This document shows, in pieces, positions 1 to 8,884 of a DNA stretch of 24,215 nt (positions within the stretch are counted from its first letter, which is position 1; each line of letters begins with the position of its first letter). Below the pieces are notes generated by a model. The model ran no database searches. It saw nothing but the letters and a program-made list of their open reading frames with translations, and was not told the origin of the DNA. A program made the translations under genes and the position numbers. Where the stretch lies: IMG/VR virus record IMGVR_UViG_3300002121_000019, positions 805 through 25,019 of that record, one strand, 5' to 3'. The DNA is from a virus.

Positions 1-398
1 CTTTGCTTGAAGATGTTGGCTATTTCCGTCGCGAGCACCTTTTGTTTAGTACCAGCAAAGCTACCACCTACAAATCCTTCAGCATATCCAGCAGATACTA
101 CACCTCTACGCATTCTGTCTAACATCTTTAGACCAGCAATACCAGGAATAAGTGTACCACCGATAAGACTAGCAGTACGCACACTGTCTGGATTCTCACG
201 AAAGTAATCAAAAGTACCTTGATCCATCTGTTGTAGTATATCTTCAGTCTTTACTTCAGGTGTAAAGGGCAGCGAATTCCATAGCGTTGTAGCTACATCA
301 ACGAGAGTACCAGCAGCGAATTTTTCAACATCACCAAGCACTGCACTAGCAGCATAGTTAGTGATATCATATTTTGAAGCGTATTCAAGAGGTGGCAT
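1..398 (-). CDS. Probable large internal virion (DNA-ejection) protein, N-terminal part
   Basis: The reading frame starts at an ATG at 398 and stays open for 132 codons to the window edge, so only the N-terminus is seen. It begins MPPLEYASKYDITNYAASAV. A ribosome-binding site TGGAG lies just upstream, and the start is one base after the TAA of the preceding gene (TAACATG), so translation is probably coupled. A Gly/Ala-rich hydrophobic stretch sits near residues 78-90 (SLIGGTLIPGIAG), followed by a basic segment. I recognise no catalytic motif in the visible part. Position after the tail nozzle and two other Ala/Gln-rich proteins at the end of a podovirus-like late operon suggests a large protein ejected into the cell with the DNA. 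That role is inference from gene order, not sequence. Confidence 0.6.
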   Translation of the reverse strand, partial: MPPLEYASKYDITNYAASAVLGDVEKFAAGTLVDVATTLWNSLPFTPEVKTEDILQQMDQGTFDYFRENPDSVRTASLIGGTLIPGIAGLKMLDRMRRGVVSAGYAEGFVGGSFAGTKQKVLATEIANIFKQ

Positions 399-399
399 G

Positions 400-2244
400 T
401 TATCTCCACATCAAACCATAATCACGCGCGAATTTACGCACTTCATAGCGCATACTGAGCTGACTTATTTGGGCACCAATACGCATACGAATCCCATCAA
501 AATCTGTCATAAGTATGCTTTTTGTATCATTGTTAATAGCACCTTGTAGAGCTGTCTGTAGCATGGCAATCTTATCCCGGTGTTGTATAGGTTTATCTTC
601 TGGCCCCTTTATATCCTTCATCATAAACGTTTCAACAACAGTAGGTAATGGCGCAGCTCCAGTAGGATTAGTTTTAGCAACTTCAGCAATAACTACTTGT
701 AATGGACTTCCCGGACTTATGCTATCACTACGCCAACCACTCATATTACCATAACTCTGCTCATATCGTTTCTCCACGATACGTTGTAGAAGATTTGCCA
801 GTTGTGTTTGCTGTAATTGAGCACGTTCCGGTCCAGTAGCTACCATAAGTTGTGTTTTAAGTCTTGCTTTTTCTTCTTTAGTAATTGGAGCATCTTCAAT
901 AATTTTGAGTGGGTTAGCGATATAATCCTTAATGATATTAAACGTCGTTGTATTTTGTCCTGTAGATAATCCATTCGCCGCGCGATCATATTCATTAACC
1001 AATTTAGCAGTTTTATTACGTACGTCAAGATTAGAATCTGTAAGGAGACCATAGATATTAGTAGGATCTGCTTGTAAAACTTTTTTGAGAGTAGGTTCTT
1101 TATCACGACGCGCAACAATTGTATCACGATCTTGCACATCGTTACCAGTACTCCCATAAATGAAATGGTAGTTAGTAAGTTCTTGCGGAGTTACTGTATC
1201 CCGCAAGTCTTGTTTCCGTTCTTCTCGTAATGTTCCACGCGCTTCAAGCTTCAGTAATGTATTTTTAGCGCCTACAAGTTTAGCAACTTCAGTATCAGCG
1301 CGAATAAGACTCTGCTCAAGATGTTGTGCAGCGGCTAGGCTTGTAGTTAACCCAGACTGAGCACGAATTGTCTGCGCACTTGCTTGATTAAAACGAGCAG
1401 CAAAGCCACTTTCTACATCTAGTTGAAGATTCTTTTGTAAGTTTGCCTGAGCATCTTTATAACCACCTTCAATAGCAGCTTGACTACGAATACGTTGAAA
1501 TTCTCGTGCAAGCTGTAAATCAATGCTAACAAGAAGTTGTCCCATAGCAGTCTTATGTTCTTCTCCGCTAAGACGCGGTATTCTGCTTAGTTCTCGTGTA
1601 ATGTCTAGGCGTTCGACCTGACGTAGTGTAGCATCACTAACAACCTGAGCGGCTATGCGTGTATCATTTTGTTGAACTTGCGTAGCTTCCTGAGGCGCAC
1701 GCCGAGGTACCGTAAGCAATACATCACCTGTAGCGGGATCAATAACTTCACGTATATTAGCACTCTTACTGCCCACCTTACTACCCGGACTCATACGACC
1801 TACTACCTCTTGGTCCGCGCCTACTAAGGTAAGATAACTATCTTCCAGGGTAGAGTCATTAGGTGTACGAACTTGTAATGCCGTATTAATTCCATCTGCT
1901 GTTCGTATTGCACTAGCATTCTTTATTTCCGCAGCCCCAGCAAATGTAGCAGCATCTTGAGTAAGTTGATTAAGTCGTTGCGCGATTTCTTCATCATCAG
2001 CAAGACCACCTTCTGCAGGTTTCGCAGGCGCAGGTGTAGAAGCTACAGCAGCTGCTCCGGTGGATCTAGCACTCGCTGGCTCAAGACTATCTGCCCAATC
2101 GGTGAGCATCTTCGGCATAATAGAGCGCGCATTCTCCACAATAGAATCCATAGTAACATTACTCCAATCAAACATTGGTGCAGTTTGTGTAGTGTTACGG
2201 TGTAGTTGATCTACTACTACTTCACGAATATTTTCTTCAGCCAT
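400..2244 (-). CDS. Probable internal virion / ejection protein, 614 aa
   Basis: A 614-residue protein starting MAEENIREVV. A Shine-Dalgarno AGGAG lies about 9 bases before the ATG, and the start is two bases after the upstream TAA. Residues about 60-90 are an Ala/Pro/Gly-rich linker. The middle (about 185-340) is rich in Ala, Gln, Glu, Arg and Leu with long helical, coiled-coil-like stretches. There is no signal peptide and no membrane segment. I do not recognise a named domain. The length, helical character and place between the tail nozzle gene and the large terminal gene match internal core or ejection proteins of short-tailed phages (the T7 gp14-gp16 position), but no direct similarity is claimed. 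Several long frames inside it on both strands are shadows. Confidence 0.7.
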   Translation of the reverse strand: MAEENIREVVVDQLHRNTTQTAPMFDWSNVTMDSIVENARSIMPKMLTDWADSLEPASARSTGAAAVASTPAPAKPAEGGLADDEEIAQRLNQLTQDAATFAGAAEIKNASAIRTADGINTALQVRTPNDSTLEDSYLTLVGADQEVVGRMSPGSKVGSKSANIREVIDPATGDVLLTVPRRAPQEATQVQQNDTRIAAQVVSDATLRQVERLDITRELSRIPRLSGEEHKTAMGQLLVSIDLQLAREFQRIRSQAAIEGGYKDAQANLQKNLQLDVESGFAARFNQASAQTIRAQSGLTTSLAAAQHLEQSLIRADTEVAKLVGAKNTLLKLEARGTLREERKQDLRDTVTPQELTNYHFIYGSTGNDVQDRDTIVARRDKEPTLKKVLQADPTNIYGLLTDSNLDVRNKTAKLVNEYDRAANGLSTGQNTTTFNIIKDYIANPLKIIEDAPITKEEKARLKTQLMVATGPERAQLQQTQLANLLQRIVEKRYEQSYGNMSGWRSDSISPGSPLQVVIAEVAKTNPTGAAPLPTVVETFMMKDIKGPEDKPIQHRDKIAMLQTALQGAINNDTKSILMTDFDGIRMRIGAQISQLSMRYEVRKFARDYGLMWR

Positions 2245-2246
2245 GA

Positions 2247-3365
2247 TTATATCTCCTCATTTTCAGTATAAAGTTCATCCGCACTGCGATTAAATAAAGA
2301 TAAATAGGAATTACCTTCAGCAAAACTGGTAGCATCAGGATTTCCAGCAGCAATAGCATAAAAAGGTTGCACAGGTTTTTGTTGACTTGCAGGGGCAGGA
2401 GGATTAAAATTAACTGGAGTTGGCGCTATGGGCTTCCTATCGGTAGCTACAACTTGAGCACTTGGACCTTGTGTGCCTACTGTTGTTCCACTCTTACTAC
2501 CTTCACTTACAGTGGTTTGGCCGGTAGTTCCTTGCTGAACAAGACCTTTACTACCAAGGATAGCTTGCAATAACATTGCTTCAGGACTGTTGGGATCACT
2601 ACGAGTAAGAAGTTCAAGCGTAGAAGCAAGTTGATTAGAAAGACCACCATATGCAGTAGAGAGTTGAGAACCTAATGCAGCACCCTCTGTAGCACCACGT
2701 TCGGCAGCTCTTTGGGTAAGAAGTGCCCGCATACTACCTTTGCTAGTTCCAGCACCTTCACTTGCAGCAGTAATTTGAGGTAGTTCTCTTTCAAGAGCAT
2801 CTTGCAAAGCTTTATCCATAAGAGCTTGAGCATCGGTAAATGCCGCCGCTTTACTATATTCACCTTGTTGCGTGCGGTTACGCTGGATCTCTAAATCTCT
2901 ATCCGCTAGGCGCCCTTGTGTCTGTGGAGATAATGTAGGACCGATAGTTCCAGCTTGTGTAACTACTTGTTGTCGTTTAACTTCTTGTTGCGCATTAAAT
3001 TGTTGCGCTTCCTGAGAAGACATAGTGCCTTTAGTTACAGGATTTTGATACATCCAACCACCTTCACGGCTATAGACAGGAGTAGCTAACGGAAACTTGG
3101 AATTAAGTTCAGCGTCACTTACAGCACTACGAGTACTTAATTGACCTATGAGAGTATCAAGAGCTGCGAGTGCCGTTGGTGTAGTATTAAGCATATTAAC
3201 AGACTGTACTGTAGCTGCTCGTGTTCGTTCTGCTTGTGTAGTTGTAGATGTATCAGTGCGCCCACTGCTGACTGTAGCTTGATCTTGACTAAAGCCAAGA
3301 CCCTGTAGCGCTACCGGTAAACCTGTATTACGATCAAGTGCCGTTGCACCAGCAGCTTCCGGCAT
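2247..3365 (-). CDS. Probable virion/ejection protein, Ala/Gln/Thr-rich, 372 aa
   Basis: A 372-residue protein starting MPEAAGATAL with a very strong ribosome-binding site (AAGGAGG) 8 bases upstream. It follows the nozzle gene by five bases. The sequence is low in aromatic and charged residues and rich in Ala, Gln, Thr and Ser. Helical Gln/Arg-rich segments lie at about 115-150 and 165-200, and a Pro/Gly/Thr-rich tail at about 280-335. No enzymatic motif, signal peptide or membrane segment is visible. Context (after the tail nozzle, before the 614-aa protein) suggests an internal head or ejection protein. It could instead be a tail-associated structural protein; nothing in the sequence decides this. 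Confidence 0.65.
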   Translation of the reverse strand: MPEAAGATALDRNTGLPVALQGLGFSQDQATVSSGRTDTSTTTQAERTRAATVQSVNMLNTTPTALAALDTLIGQLSTRSAVSDAELNSKFPLATPVYSREGGWMYQNPVTKGTMSSQEAQQFNAQQEVKRQQVVTQAGTIGPTLSPQTQGRLADRDLEIQRNRTQQGEYSKAAAFTDAQALMDKALQDALERELPQITAASEGAGTSKGSMRALLTQRAAERGATEGAALGSQLSTAYGGLSNQLASTLELLTRSDPNSPEAMLLQAILGSKGLVQQGTTGQTTVSEGSKSGTTVGTQGPSAQVVATDRKPIAPTPVNFNPPAPASQQKPVQPFYAIAAGNPDATSFAEGNSYLSLFNRSADELYTENEEI

Positions 3366-3370
3366 ATTAA

Positions 3371-6253
3371 CTACCTCCTTCCCGTACGTAAACCACGAAC
3401 TTCGAGATGTGTAAGATCGTAATTACCTCTTACACCTACATTATACCATCTTGCGCTCATACTAAAGCCCTCAACAACTTCATTACGGGCAGTAAAAGCA
3501 CGTATAACACCTAGGCTTGCTTCTATATTACGCCCATCAAGACTAGCCTCTACAAAGAGATAACCGTCATATGGTGCCCTGTTAGTTAGACGTACTTCCT
3601 CAAGATCCGTAAATCCCTTACGATAATAACCTATCTTACCAAATAGAAGTTCACTATCGGAAGGATACTGATCGAAGATTACAATACTACCATTCTCCAG
3701 TAATGCACTTACTTTAGGATTAAATGTATCATACGGAACTACTTGATCCCCTGCTACATTATTGATAGGTAGATAGTCGAGAAGTTGTTTATAATTCTGT
3801 TTCATTTTACCCCATTTTTTGTAATGTACATCATAAACAAAAGCACCTAAGTAAGTAGGATAAATAGGCTCTATGCTTCCGGCTTGTAGCAATATAGTAC
3901 CACTGGGGATTACTACATCCGGAATAGCAGGATATACATATGCCTCATTACCTATGTTAGTAGCATAATTACGACCACAAGTAGAACCGTTATTCCAAGG
4001 TTGCAATACTGGAATACCATTAAAGAATGAGGGCACTCCTTTCTTAGGAGCTGCTGTGCATACATCAACATAATCTACAGCTTCTGCTATAGCATCATCT
4101 ACTACAAAATCACCTAGAAGTGTATAATGTCCATGGCCACTAATATCTGTAAAACCTAGTTCTTTATAAACACATGTAGCAAAATCAACATATTTAAACA
4201 CAGGTAAACGAAATGTTTGCACACGTTGAGTCTGAAATACTGGACGATTAACAAGAAGTGGACGTAATGCACTTCCTGTAATGTCTCCTGCAGCAGGTTT
4301 ATAAGGAACTACATCTATAGAACCACCTGGTCCTCCAGTTCCATTAGTAGCAGTTGCGCGGATCATACGATTAGTAACACCATTACCAGGAAATTCTGCG
4401 GTAGATACACTATGTGGAGCATTACCTGGATCACTAGCGTCTTTAAATGCTCTATAGTCACCTGCAAGTGAAGAAGTAGCAGCATAGGTAGCATAATCAA
4501 AACCACCTCCATGCCAAGGCATTTCAGCTATAGGCTCTTCTACTACACGTGTAACAAACTCTATATTTATACCTCTAGTAAGACTGCGTTGTAGCCACGC
4601 ACTCTTAGTTGCTATACCATATTTCCGGTTAGCTTCACTAAAGAAGGTAGGCATAATGTATGGACCAAATTGATAGGTAGTATCACTTTCAAGTTTAACA
4701 GACCACGTATCAATATATTGCACAGTTCCTACTATTATAGGTGCGTGTACTTTAGCATCAATTGCAGCTTTCCAATGATCAAAGAATCGTTCCTCTGACC
4801 ACCATAACCAATCTTGATCATGGAAGAAAAGCTTGTCATTAGCTTGTTGATGTATAATAGCAGCAAAACCCGCCTCAAGTTTAGGCCCCTTAGTAGGTAT
4901 CATAAACTCTGTACCAAGACCGCCTATCTTAGGTATACCTCCGTTAGTAAAAGCAAAGTCTAGAAAGTAATCTTTACTGCCAAATATAGCAATAGGGTCA
5001 TGGTCTTTCCATGCCTTTAAGTCTGCAACACTTACGGTCGTACTATAGTTATCCCGCCAGATAGGAACTCCAGCGGGCGCTGTGGCTTGCGTATAAGAAG
5101 TAAAACCAAATGTATTAAAAAGATAAGCCTGATCGAACGAACGCATTGCAGCAAGTATTGCACGACATTGATTAGTAGGATTTGCTATCTCAAGTGACGC
5201 CTGTTTCCAACTATATACAGCGGCTTCTACAGTCTCACTTGTAAAAGCTACACGTCCAATAAGATATGCTGGGTCAAGAATAGGTAGAAATAGATAACGG
5301 CCATTCATCATCTTTAGATACACTGGATCACGTTTCTCTTTAAGATATGTAGAGATTTCCGGTGCTACAAACTTAGTCTCTCCATTAGGTCCTATCTCAA
5401 CAAGACCTTGTGAAGTAAAGGCAAAATGGAGAGAATCCGGTTCAGCAAAGCAACATTCTTCACGATAAGCAATACCGTTATTGTTGAAGAGTGCGCGACC
5501 AGTCCACAGCATAGCACTATTAGGATTACGTTCAACAAGAACAACACTCTTTGTGCAGTAAATAACAAATCCTGTACCATGCTGTAATACCGTAACAATA
5601 CGACCAACAATATCTTGAAAGATAGCATTACCAGCCATTGTTTCTGGAGAAGGAATCAAATCATGTGTATCTCCAAAAGCAGACCAGCTTGTAGAGTTCT
5701 CAGAATCCCAGAAACCTAAACGACCACCAGCTTTAAATATACCAAGTTGTCCAGCCATATTAAGAAAACTTGGTACAAATGCAGTAAAATTATAACCATT
5801 TGCAGGATTAGCTTCCCAAACATTTGGTTCACCTTGGCGATAGACATATACCACATTATCAATAACGCATTTACTCCATTGTAAATGACTTCCTGCAGCA
5901 GGAGGTGCTAGCACTATTTGCTGATTCCAAGCACCAGCAAGACTTCCATCTTTAGTCCATATACCGGTATCTGCAAGGGCTACCAAGATGTTCTGATATT
6001 GAGGAGTCTGTATCATGAAGAGATCATCTACATTTTCCGCGAGCGCATTAATCCCTAGGCTAGAGTTAATGCCAAAGAAACTACAATAGCCTTGTGGTGT
6101 AGGCATAAAGTTATAGCCATCATAAGGTATTACTGGTGTACGTTGTTCCGGACGATCTTCAGCTTCTGTAGTATGCATTGTAGTTGGAAATGCATTAGGA
6201 TCAATAGGAATATAGGAACGACGAAGATCTATAATATGTGCATCTTGTGCCAT
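3371..6253 (-). CDS. Tail nozzle / tail tubular protein B-like, 960 aa
   Basis: The longest gene in the window. The frame is open upstream to 6337, but I place the start at 6253: the ATG lies one base after the TAA of the preceding gene (TAACATG) with AGG upstream, giving MAQDAHIIDL and 960 residues. The upstream extension would overlap the preceding gene by about 80 bases for no reason. The protein is beta-rich, with many Gly, Asn, Trp and Tyr residues and short repeated strand-turn patterns, for example AGGRLGFWDSENSTSWSAFG and later GRIVTVLQHGTGFVIYC. This fits the propeller-like nozzle proteins of short-tailed phages (T7 gp12, tail tubular protein B, and relatives). Size and gene neighbourhood agree. 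The family assignment is by pattern only; a receptor-binding or other tail protein remains possible. Confidence 0.6.
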   Translation of the reverse strand: MAQDAHIIDLRRSYIPIDPNAFPTTMHTTEAEDRPEQRTPVIPYDGYNFMPTPQGYCSFFGINSSLGINALAENVDDLFMIQTPQYQNILVALADTGIWTKDGSLAGAWNQQIVLAPPAAGSHLQWSKCVIDNVVYVYRQGEPNVWEANPANGYNFTAFVPSFLNMAGQLGIFKAGGRLGFWDSENSTSWSAFGDTHDLIPSPETMAGNAIFQDIVGRIVTVLQHGTGFVIYCTKSVVLVERNPNSAMLWTGRALFNNNGIAYREECCFAEPDSLHFAFTSQGLVEIGPNGETKFVAPEISTYLKEKRDPVYLKMMNGRYLFLPILDPAYLIGRVAFTSETVEAAVYSWKQASLEIANPTNQCRAILAAMRSFDQAYLFNTFGFTSYTQATAPAGVPIWRDNYSTTVSVADLKAWKDHDPIAIFGSKDYFLDFAFTNGGIPKIGGLGTEFMIPTKGPKLEAGFAAIIHQQANDKLFFHDQDWLWWSEERFFDHWKAAIDAKVHAPIIVGTVQYIDTWSVKLESDTTYQFGPYIMPTFFSEANRKYGIATKSAWLQRSLTRGINIEFVTRVVEEPIAEMPWHGGGFDYATYAATSSLAGDYRAFKDASDPGNAPHSVSTAEFPGNGVTNRMIRATATNGTGGPGGSIDVVPYKPAAGDITGSALRPLLVNRPVFQTQRVQTFRLPVFKYVDFATCVYKELGFTDISGHGHYTLLGDFVVDDAIAEAVDYVDVCTAAPKKGVPSFFNGIPVLQPWNNGSTCGRNYATNIGNEAYVYPAIPDVVIPSGTILLQAGSIEPIYPTYLGAFVYDVHYKKWGKMKQNYKQLLDYLPINNVAGDQVVPYDTFNPKVSALLENGSIVIFDQYPSDSELLFGKIGYYRKGFTDLEEVRLTNRAPYDGYLFVEASLDGRNIEASLGVIRAFTARNEVVEGFSMSARWYNVGVRGNYDLTHLEVRGLRTGRR

Positions 6254-6254
6254 G

Positions 6255-6650
6255 TTAAGGCCTATTAAATTGACTTTGTTTACGTAGATCTTTCCATTTC
6301 TTAATAGTCTGTACATATAGTGTACCTTCATCCGCAAGCGCTATCACTGAAAAGGTAGTAGCAAAATTATGATCTACTACAAGTAGACCTCCAGCAGGGA
6401 TTACAATCATATCAATATTATGCACTCCATTGGCAGGTACAGTTGCCGCAGCACCAAATTTAACGATACATTCTTGAGTAGACATAAAGGCTAGAAGTTC
6501 TGCATCACTTGGTATAGCGATATTACCTGAAGCTGCCGCAGTAAAGTCCTGTCGAATAAGACCTAAAGGACGAACAATATCAAAGGGAATCGGCGTCCCA
6601 TCGGGGGCACTATGTGGATATAAACCTAGTGTATCCGGTTGGGACGCCAT
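6255..6650 (-). CDS. Small virion-module protein of unknown function, 131 aa
   Basis: A 131-residue protein starting MASQPDTLGL with AAAGGG about 8 bases upstream. It is a compact, mostly beta-looking protein with alternating hydrophobic stretches (IDMIVIPAGGLLVVDHNF at about 78-95) and a basic C-terminus (KKWKDLRKQSQFNRP). No signal peptide or membrane helix. Its stop is one base before the nozzle start, so the two are probably translated together. It may be a small tail or head accessory protein. I do not recognise the family. Confidence 0.65.
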   Translation of the reverse strand: MASQPDTLGLYPHSAPDGTPIPFDIVRPLGLIRQDFTAAASGNIAIPSDAELLAFMSTQECIVKFGAAATVPANGVHNIDMIVIPAGGLLVVDHNFATTFSVIALADEGTLYVQTIKKWKDLRKQSQFNRP

Positions 6651-6684
6651 GTCATACCCTTTATGTTGTGCTCGGAAAGCGCGA

Positions 6685-7212
6685 TTAGATGATCAGTTGA
6701 TACGTGCAGCCGTATGTAAAGCTACCGCTCGCGCTGTGTGTCATAACAAGGCGATAGGTATCTCCCAGTATATCATTTGTAGTATGCCCCGTTACTGCAG
6801 CCGCCACCAGAACAAAGTTAGGATGCGTTTTTACCCGTATAACACCTGCTGCAGCTTGCGCACTGTTTGCAGCCAAAGTAACGTAATTACCTTGTACATC
6901 TTTCTTTTGGATACTGAGAATAAGCGTCTCCACCGTTGGCACCACAGTCACATTACAGATTACATCGATACCACGATGACGACTATTGAGAGTTTGATCA
7001 GCCTGAGTTACCGTTGCGGTCCTAGCGGCACTGGCTAACCATACAGCACTTGTAATAACAGGTTCAACAGTATGTAGCGCACCTCCACTACTTTTGACAC
7101 TTTCATAGATATTAGAAGGATTTTGTGAGCGTATGATAGCACTCTGACTATATACCAATGAGCTTGCTGCCAAAAGAAGAACAGCAAGTATAGCGGTAAA
7201 GCGGAACTTCAT
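6685..7212 (-). CDS. Secreted protein with Sec signal peptide, unknown function, 175 aa
   Basis: A 175-residue protein starting MKFRFTAILAVLLLAASSLV. Lys2 and Arg4 form the n-region, residues 5-18 the hydrophobic core, and a likely signal peptidase I site lies near VYS-QS (about residue 22-23). There is no lipobox Cys. The mature part is Thr/Val/Ala-rich and beta-like, with two Cys (in DVICNV and YGCTYQ) that could form a disulphide. Its ATG overlaps the stop of the holin-like gene by four bases (ATGA). A phage protein exported to the periplasm or cell surface, encoded beside the lysis genes, could act in lysis, superinfection exclusion or host-surface change; this is inference. I do not recognise the family. 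Confidence 0.75.
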   Translation of the reverse strand: MKFRFTAILAVLLLAASSLVYSQSAIIRSQNPSNIYESVKSSGGALHTVEPVITSAVWLASAARTATVTQADQTLNSRHRGIDVICNVTVVPTVETLILSIQKKDVQGNYVTLAANSAQAAAGVIRVKTHPNFVLVAAAVTGHTTNDILGDTYRLVMTHSASGSFTYGCTYQLII

Positions 7213-7481
7213 TGTGGTGGCTCCTTAGGGTGTTGTGTGATTCCGTTAACTACTTGCTGTTCTTGCTCTTTAGCCTTTCTAGTCGTACCAAATTCAAAGT
7301 TATATACATTATCAATATAACCTAGAAATCGTCCTAACACAAGTGTAACAATACCTTTAGCAAATTCATCTATATCAGAAGCCCAAAGTGTAACAAATAC
7401 AAGTACTGTAACCATAAGTATAGCAACTAGAACAAGAAAATTAACGCGCCGATATGCAGGCGATAGCGGATTAAGTGACAT
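7209..7481 (-). CDS. Holin-like membrane protein, 90 aa
   Basis: A 90-residue protein starting MSLNPLSPAY. One clear transmembrane helix spans about residues 13-34 (VNFLVLVAILMVTVLVFVTL), and a second weaker hydrophobic segment about 42-56 (GIVTLVLGRFLGYID). A charged, hydrophilic tail follows (TTRKAKEQEQQ). Small size, one or two membrane segments, the Gly-containing second segment followed by aromatic residues and a charged tail, and position in the lysis cluster all fit a holin. The start is one base after the upstream TAA (TAATATG), and the end overlaps the next gene as ATGA. The exact holin class cannot be decided by eye. Confidence 0.65.
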   Translation of the reverse strand: MSLNPLSPAYRRVNFLVLVAILMVTVLVFVTLWASDIDEFAKGIVTLVLGRFLGYIDNVYNFEFGTTRKAKEQEQQVVNGITQHPKEPPQ

Positions 7482-7482
7482 A

Positions 7483-7692
7483 TTAAGAAGCTGCTTTAAT
7501 TGCCTCTTCTAAGGCTTTACGAGCTGCATCATCTGCAGCAATAATAGCAGTCCATTCATCAGTTGTAAGATGTGTGCGCCCCTCAGCTTGTGCTTTAGCT
7601 ATTGTAGTACTAATTTGGCTAACTTGGTTAAATAGGTTGCTACCTACACTTACCAAGTTGGTTAACATGCCAACTGCCGCCAGTATTTCCAT
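7483..7692 (-). CDS. Small protein in the lysis cluster, 69 aa
   Basis: A 69-residue protein starting MEILAAVGML. The ATG follows the TAA of the lipoprotein gene with no base between (TAAATG), and a strong GGAGG sits just before that stop, so the start is well supported. The first 25 residues are hydrophobic to amphipathic (ILAAVGMLTNLVSVGSNLF) and could touch or weakly span a membrane. The rest is a hydrophilic, Ala/Glu/Lys-rich helix. It lies between a lipoprotein and the holin-like protein. It could be a lysis accessory or spanin partner, but the sequence alone does not show this. Confidence 0.65.
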   Translation of the reverse strand: MEILAAVGMLTNLVSVGSNLFNQVSQISTTIAKAQAEGRTHLTTDEWTAIIAADDAARKALEEAIKAAS

Positions 7693-8034
7693 TTAGCCTC
7701 CTTGTCGTGCTTTGAGATATACTTGAATCTGATTAAGCACCTGCGTAGCCAGATTCAGCGCGCTTTGAGCATTCAAAGTATCGCCTTTACTACTGTAAAT
7801 ACGTGCTATGTCAAGTCCAGCGCGCGCTTGATCTGTAAGATTAAGCACCATCTTTGCATCATCCACACTTATCGTCTTAGATTGTAGCAAAGTTGTAGCG
7901 GTAGTACGAGCAGCGGTTACACCAGTATAACTGTAGGCGAGATTCTGATCAAAGCTTTGAGGTGTTGACAAGCTTTCACAAGCACCTAACACCAAAAACG
8001 CCCAGATTAAAAGTAGGTACTTCCTTCCTGGCAT
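7693..8034 (-). CDS. Lipoprotein in lysis cluster (candidate outer-membrane spanin or immunity-type lipoprotein), 113 aa
   Basis: A 113-residue protein with a type II signal: Arg4-Lys5, a hydrophobic core to residue 16, then the lipobox LGAC with the lipidated Cys at 19. Glu at +2 favours outer-membrane sorting in Gram-negative hosts. The mature part is helical and Ala/Thr/Gln-rich (DDAKMVLNLTDQARAGLDIA). GGAGG lies just before the ATG. It follows the endolysin gene, where outer-membrane spanin subunits often lie, but it lacks the Pro-rich short form of Rz1-type proteins, and no obvious inner-membrane coiled-coil partner with a membrane anchor is next to it. A superinfection-exclusion lipoprotein is the main alternative. 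Confidence 0.75.
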   Translation of the reverse strand: MPGRKYLLLIWAFLVLGACESLSTPQSFDQNLAYSYTGVTAARTTATTLLQSKTISVDDAKMVLNLTDQARAGLDIARIYSSKGDTLNAQSALNLATQVLNQIQVYLKARQGG

Positions 8035-8054
8035 ACTACCTCCACATAACGATG

Positions 8055-8564
8055 TTACGAATCCTCGGCACCATACCGAAGATTTTTAGCTATCCTTCTA
8101 GCCCAGCCTTTGCCAAATGTAGGCCATATACTTAAGCTAGTCATGAATTCTATACGTTCAGCCAAGAATAACATAATGAGATCAGTCTCACTTTTGGAGT
8201 CCAACGCAGCTTGACTTACTGGTCCCCAATGTCCATCATCTGCAGCGCCTACAGCTCTTTGTAGTTTCCTTGTAGCAGTCTCAATACCGGAATGGATAGC
8301 GAAGTCAAGTAATTGAAATGCTACACCATCTGGTAGTTTATCGCCTTTAATACGATTCCAGAACAATTCTTTATACAGCAGTTTAGCTTGTTCACGTGTA
8401 ATTCCTGCTATTGTAGTATTAGGGGGAACAAGATTAAGACGAATACCTTCACGTAAAGTAGGCCATGTAATACCAAAGTTAGTCTCACGTCCAGGATCGT
8501 CTGGATGATTAACATAACCTCCTTCATGTGGCGCTACTCGTTCGTAGATACCGTCCCAGTTCAT
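8055..8564 (-). CDS. Endolysin, GH108-type N-acetylmuramidase with C-terminal peptidoglycan-binding region
   Basis: A 169-residue protein that cleaves the glycan backbone of peptidoglycan at the end of infection. The N-terminus carries the GH108 signature HEGGYVNHPDDPGRETNFGI (residues 13-32), with Glu14 the expected catalytic acid. The second half (about 80-155) matches the peptidoglycan-binding region usually fused to this family (LLDFAIHSG, then KLQRAVGAADDGHWGPVS). Length is typical. There is no signal peptide, so release probably depends on a holin. The ATG overlaps the stop of the 96-aa gene (ATGA), with AGGA upstream. Function is assigned with high confidence from the motif. Confidence 0.93.
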   Translation of the reverse strand: MNWDGIYERVAPHEGGYVNHPDDPGRETNFGITWPTLREGIRLNLVPPNTTIAGITREQAKLLYKELFWNRIKGDKLPDGVAFQLLDFAIHSGIETATRKLQRAVGAADDGHWGPVSQAALDSKSETDLIMLFLAERIEFMTSLSIWPTFGKGWARRIAKNLRYGAEDS

Positions 8565-8851
8565 GCAGGCTGTCCTGATTTTGCAGATGTAGCTGCAGCT
8601 TCCATAGCTTCCATATCGTCTTTAAGTGCTTGTAATCCCTCTTTACGTTTTTGTAGTTGTTCAATATTTACATCCGTGTCTATGATATGTTTATTGATAG
8701 CTTCTACATTAGTTTGCGCAATTTCTGGTGCAGATTCAACGCCAGTATCAGGATCATAACGATGAGCAACAAGTTGAAAAAGATCTTTAGTAAACCGCTG
8801 GAGAAGAACGGTATTCTTTTGTTTCTTCTCCTTGTATGCTGCCATGTCCAT
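8561..8851 (-). CDS. Small coiled-coil protein upstream of endolysin, 96 aa
   Basis: A 96-residue, highly charged protein starting MDMAAYKEKK. AAGGAG lies 7 bases before the first ATG, which favours it over the second Met at residue 3. Residues about 45-80 are strongly helical with heptad-like spacing (IDTDVNIEQLQKRKEGLQAL), typical of a coiled coil. No membrane segment or signal is visible, so it is not an ordinary inner-membrane spanin. The gene overlaps the endolysin start by four bases. It could be a small tail or fibre-associated protein or a lysis regulator; I do not recognise it. Confidence 0.7.
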   Translation of the reverse strand: MDMAAYKEKKQKNTVLLQRFTKDLFQLVAHRYDPDTGVESAPEIAQTNVEAINKHIIDTDVNIEQLQKRKEGLQALKDDMEAMEAAATSAKSGQPA

Positions 8852-8884
8852 CCAGGGACTCCTTACGAATAAATTAATGGGTTA

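Noticed and set aside
840-1157. A 105-codon minus-strand frame inside the 614-aa gene
   Set aside because: Leu/Ile/Lys-rich shadow in another frame of a better-supported gene, with no start signal.
6254-6337. Upstream extension of the 960-aa nozzle-like protein
   Set aside because: It would overlap the 131-aa gene almost fully by 83 bases, while the ATG at 6253 has the same coupled junction as other genes.
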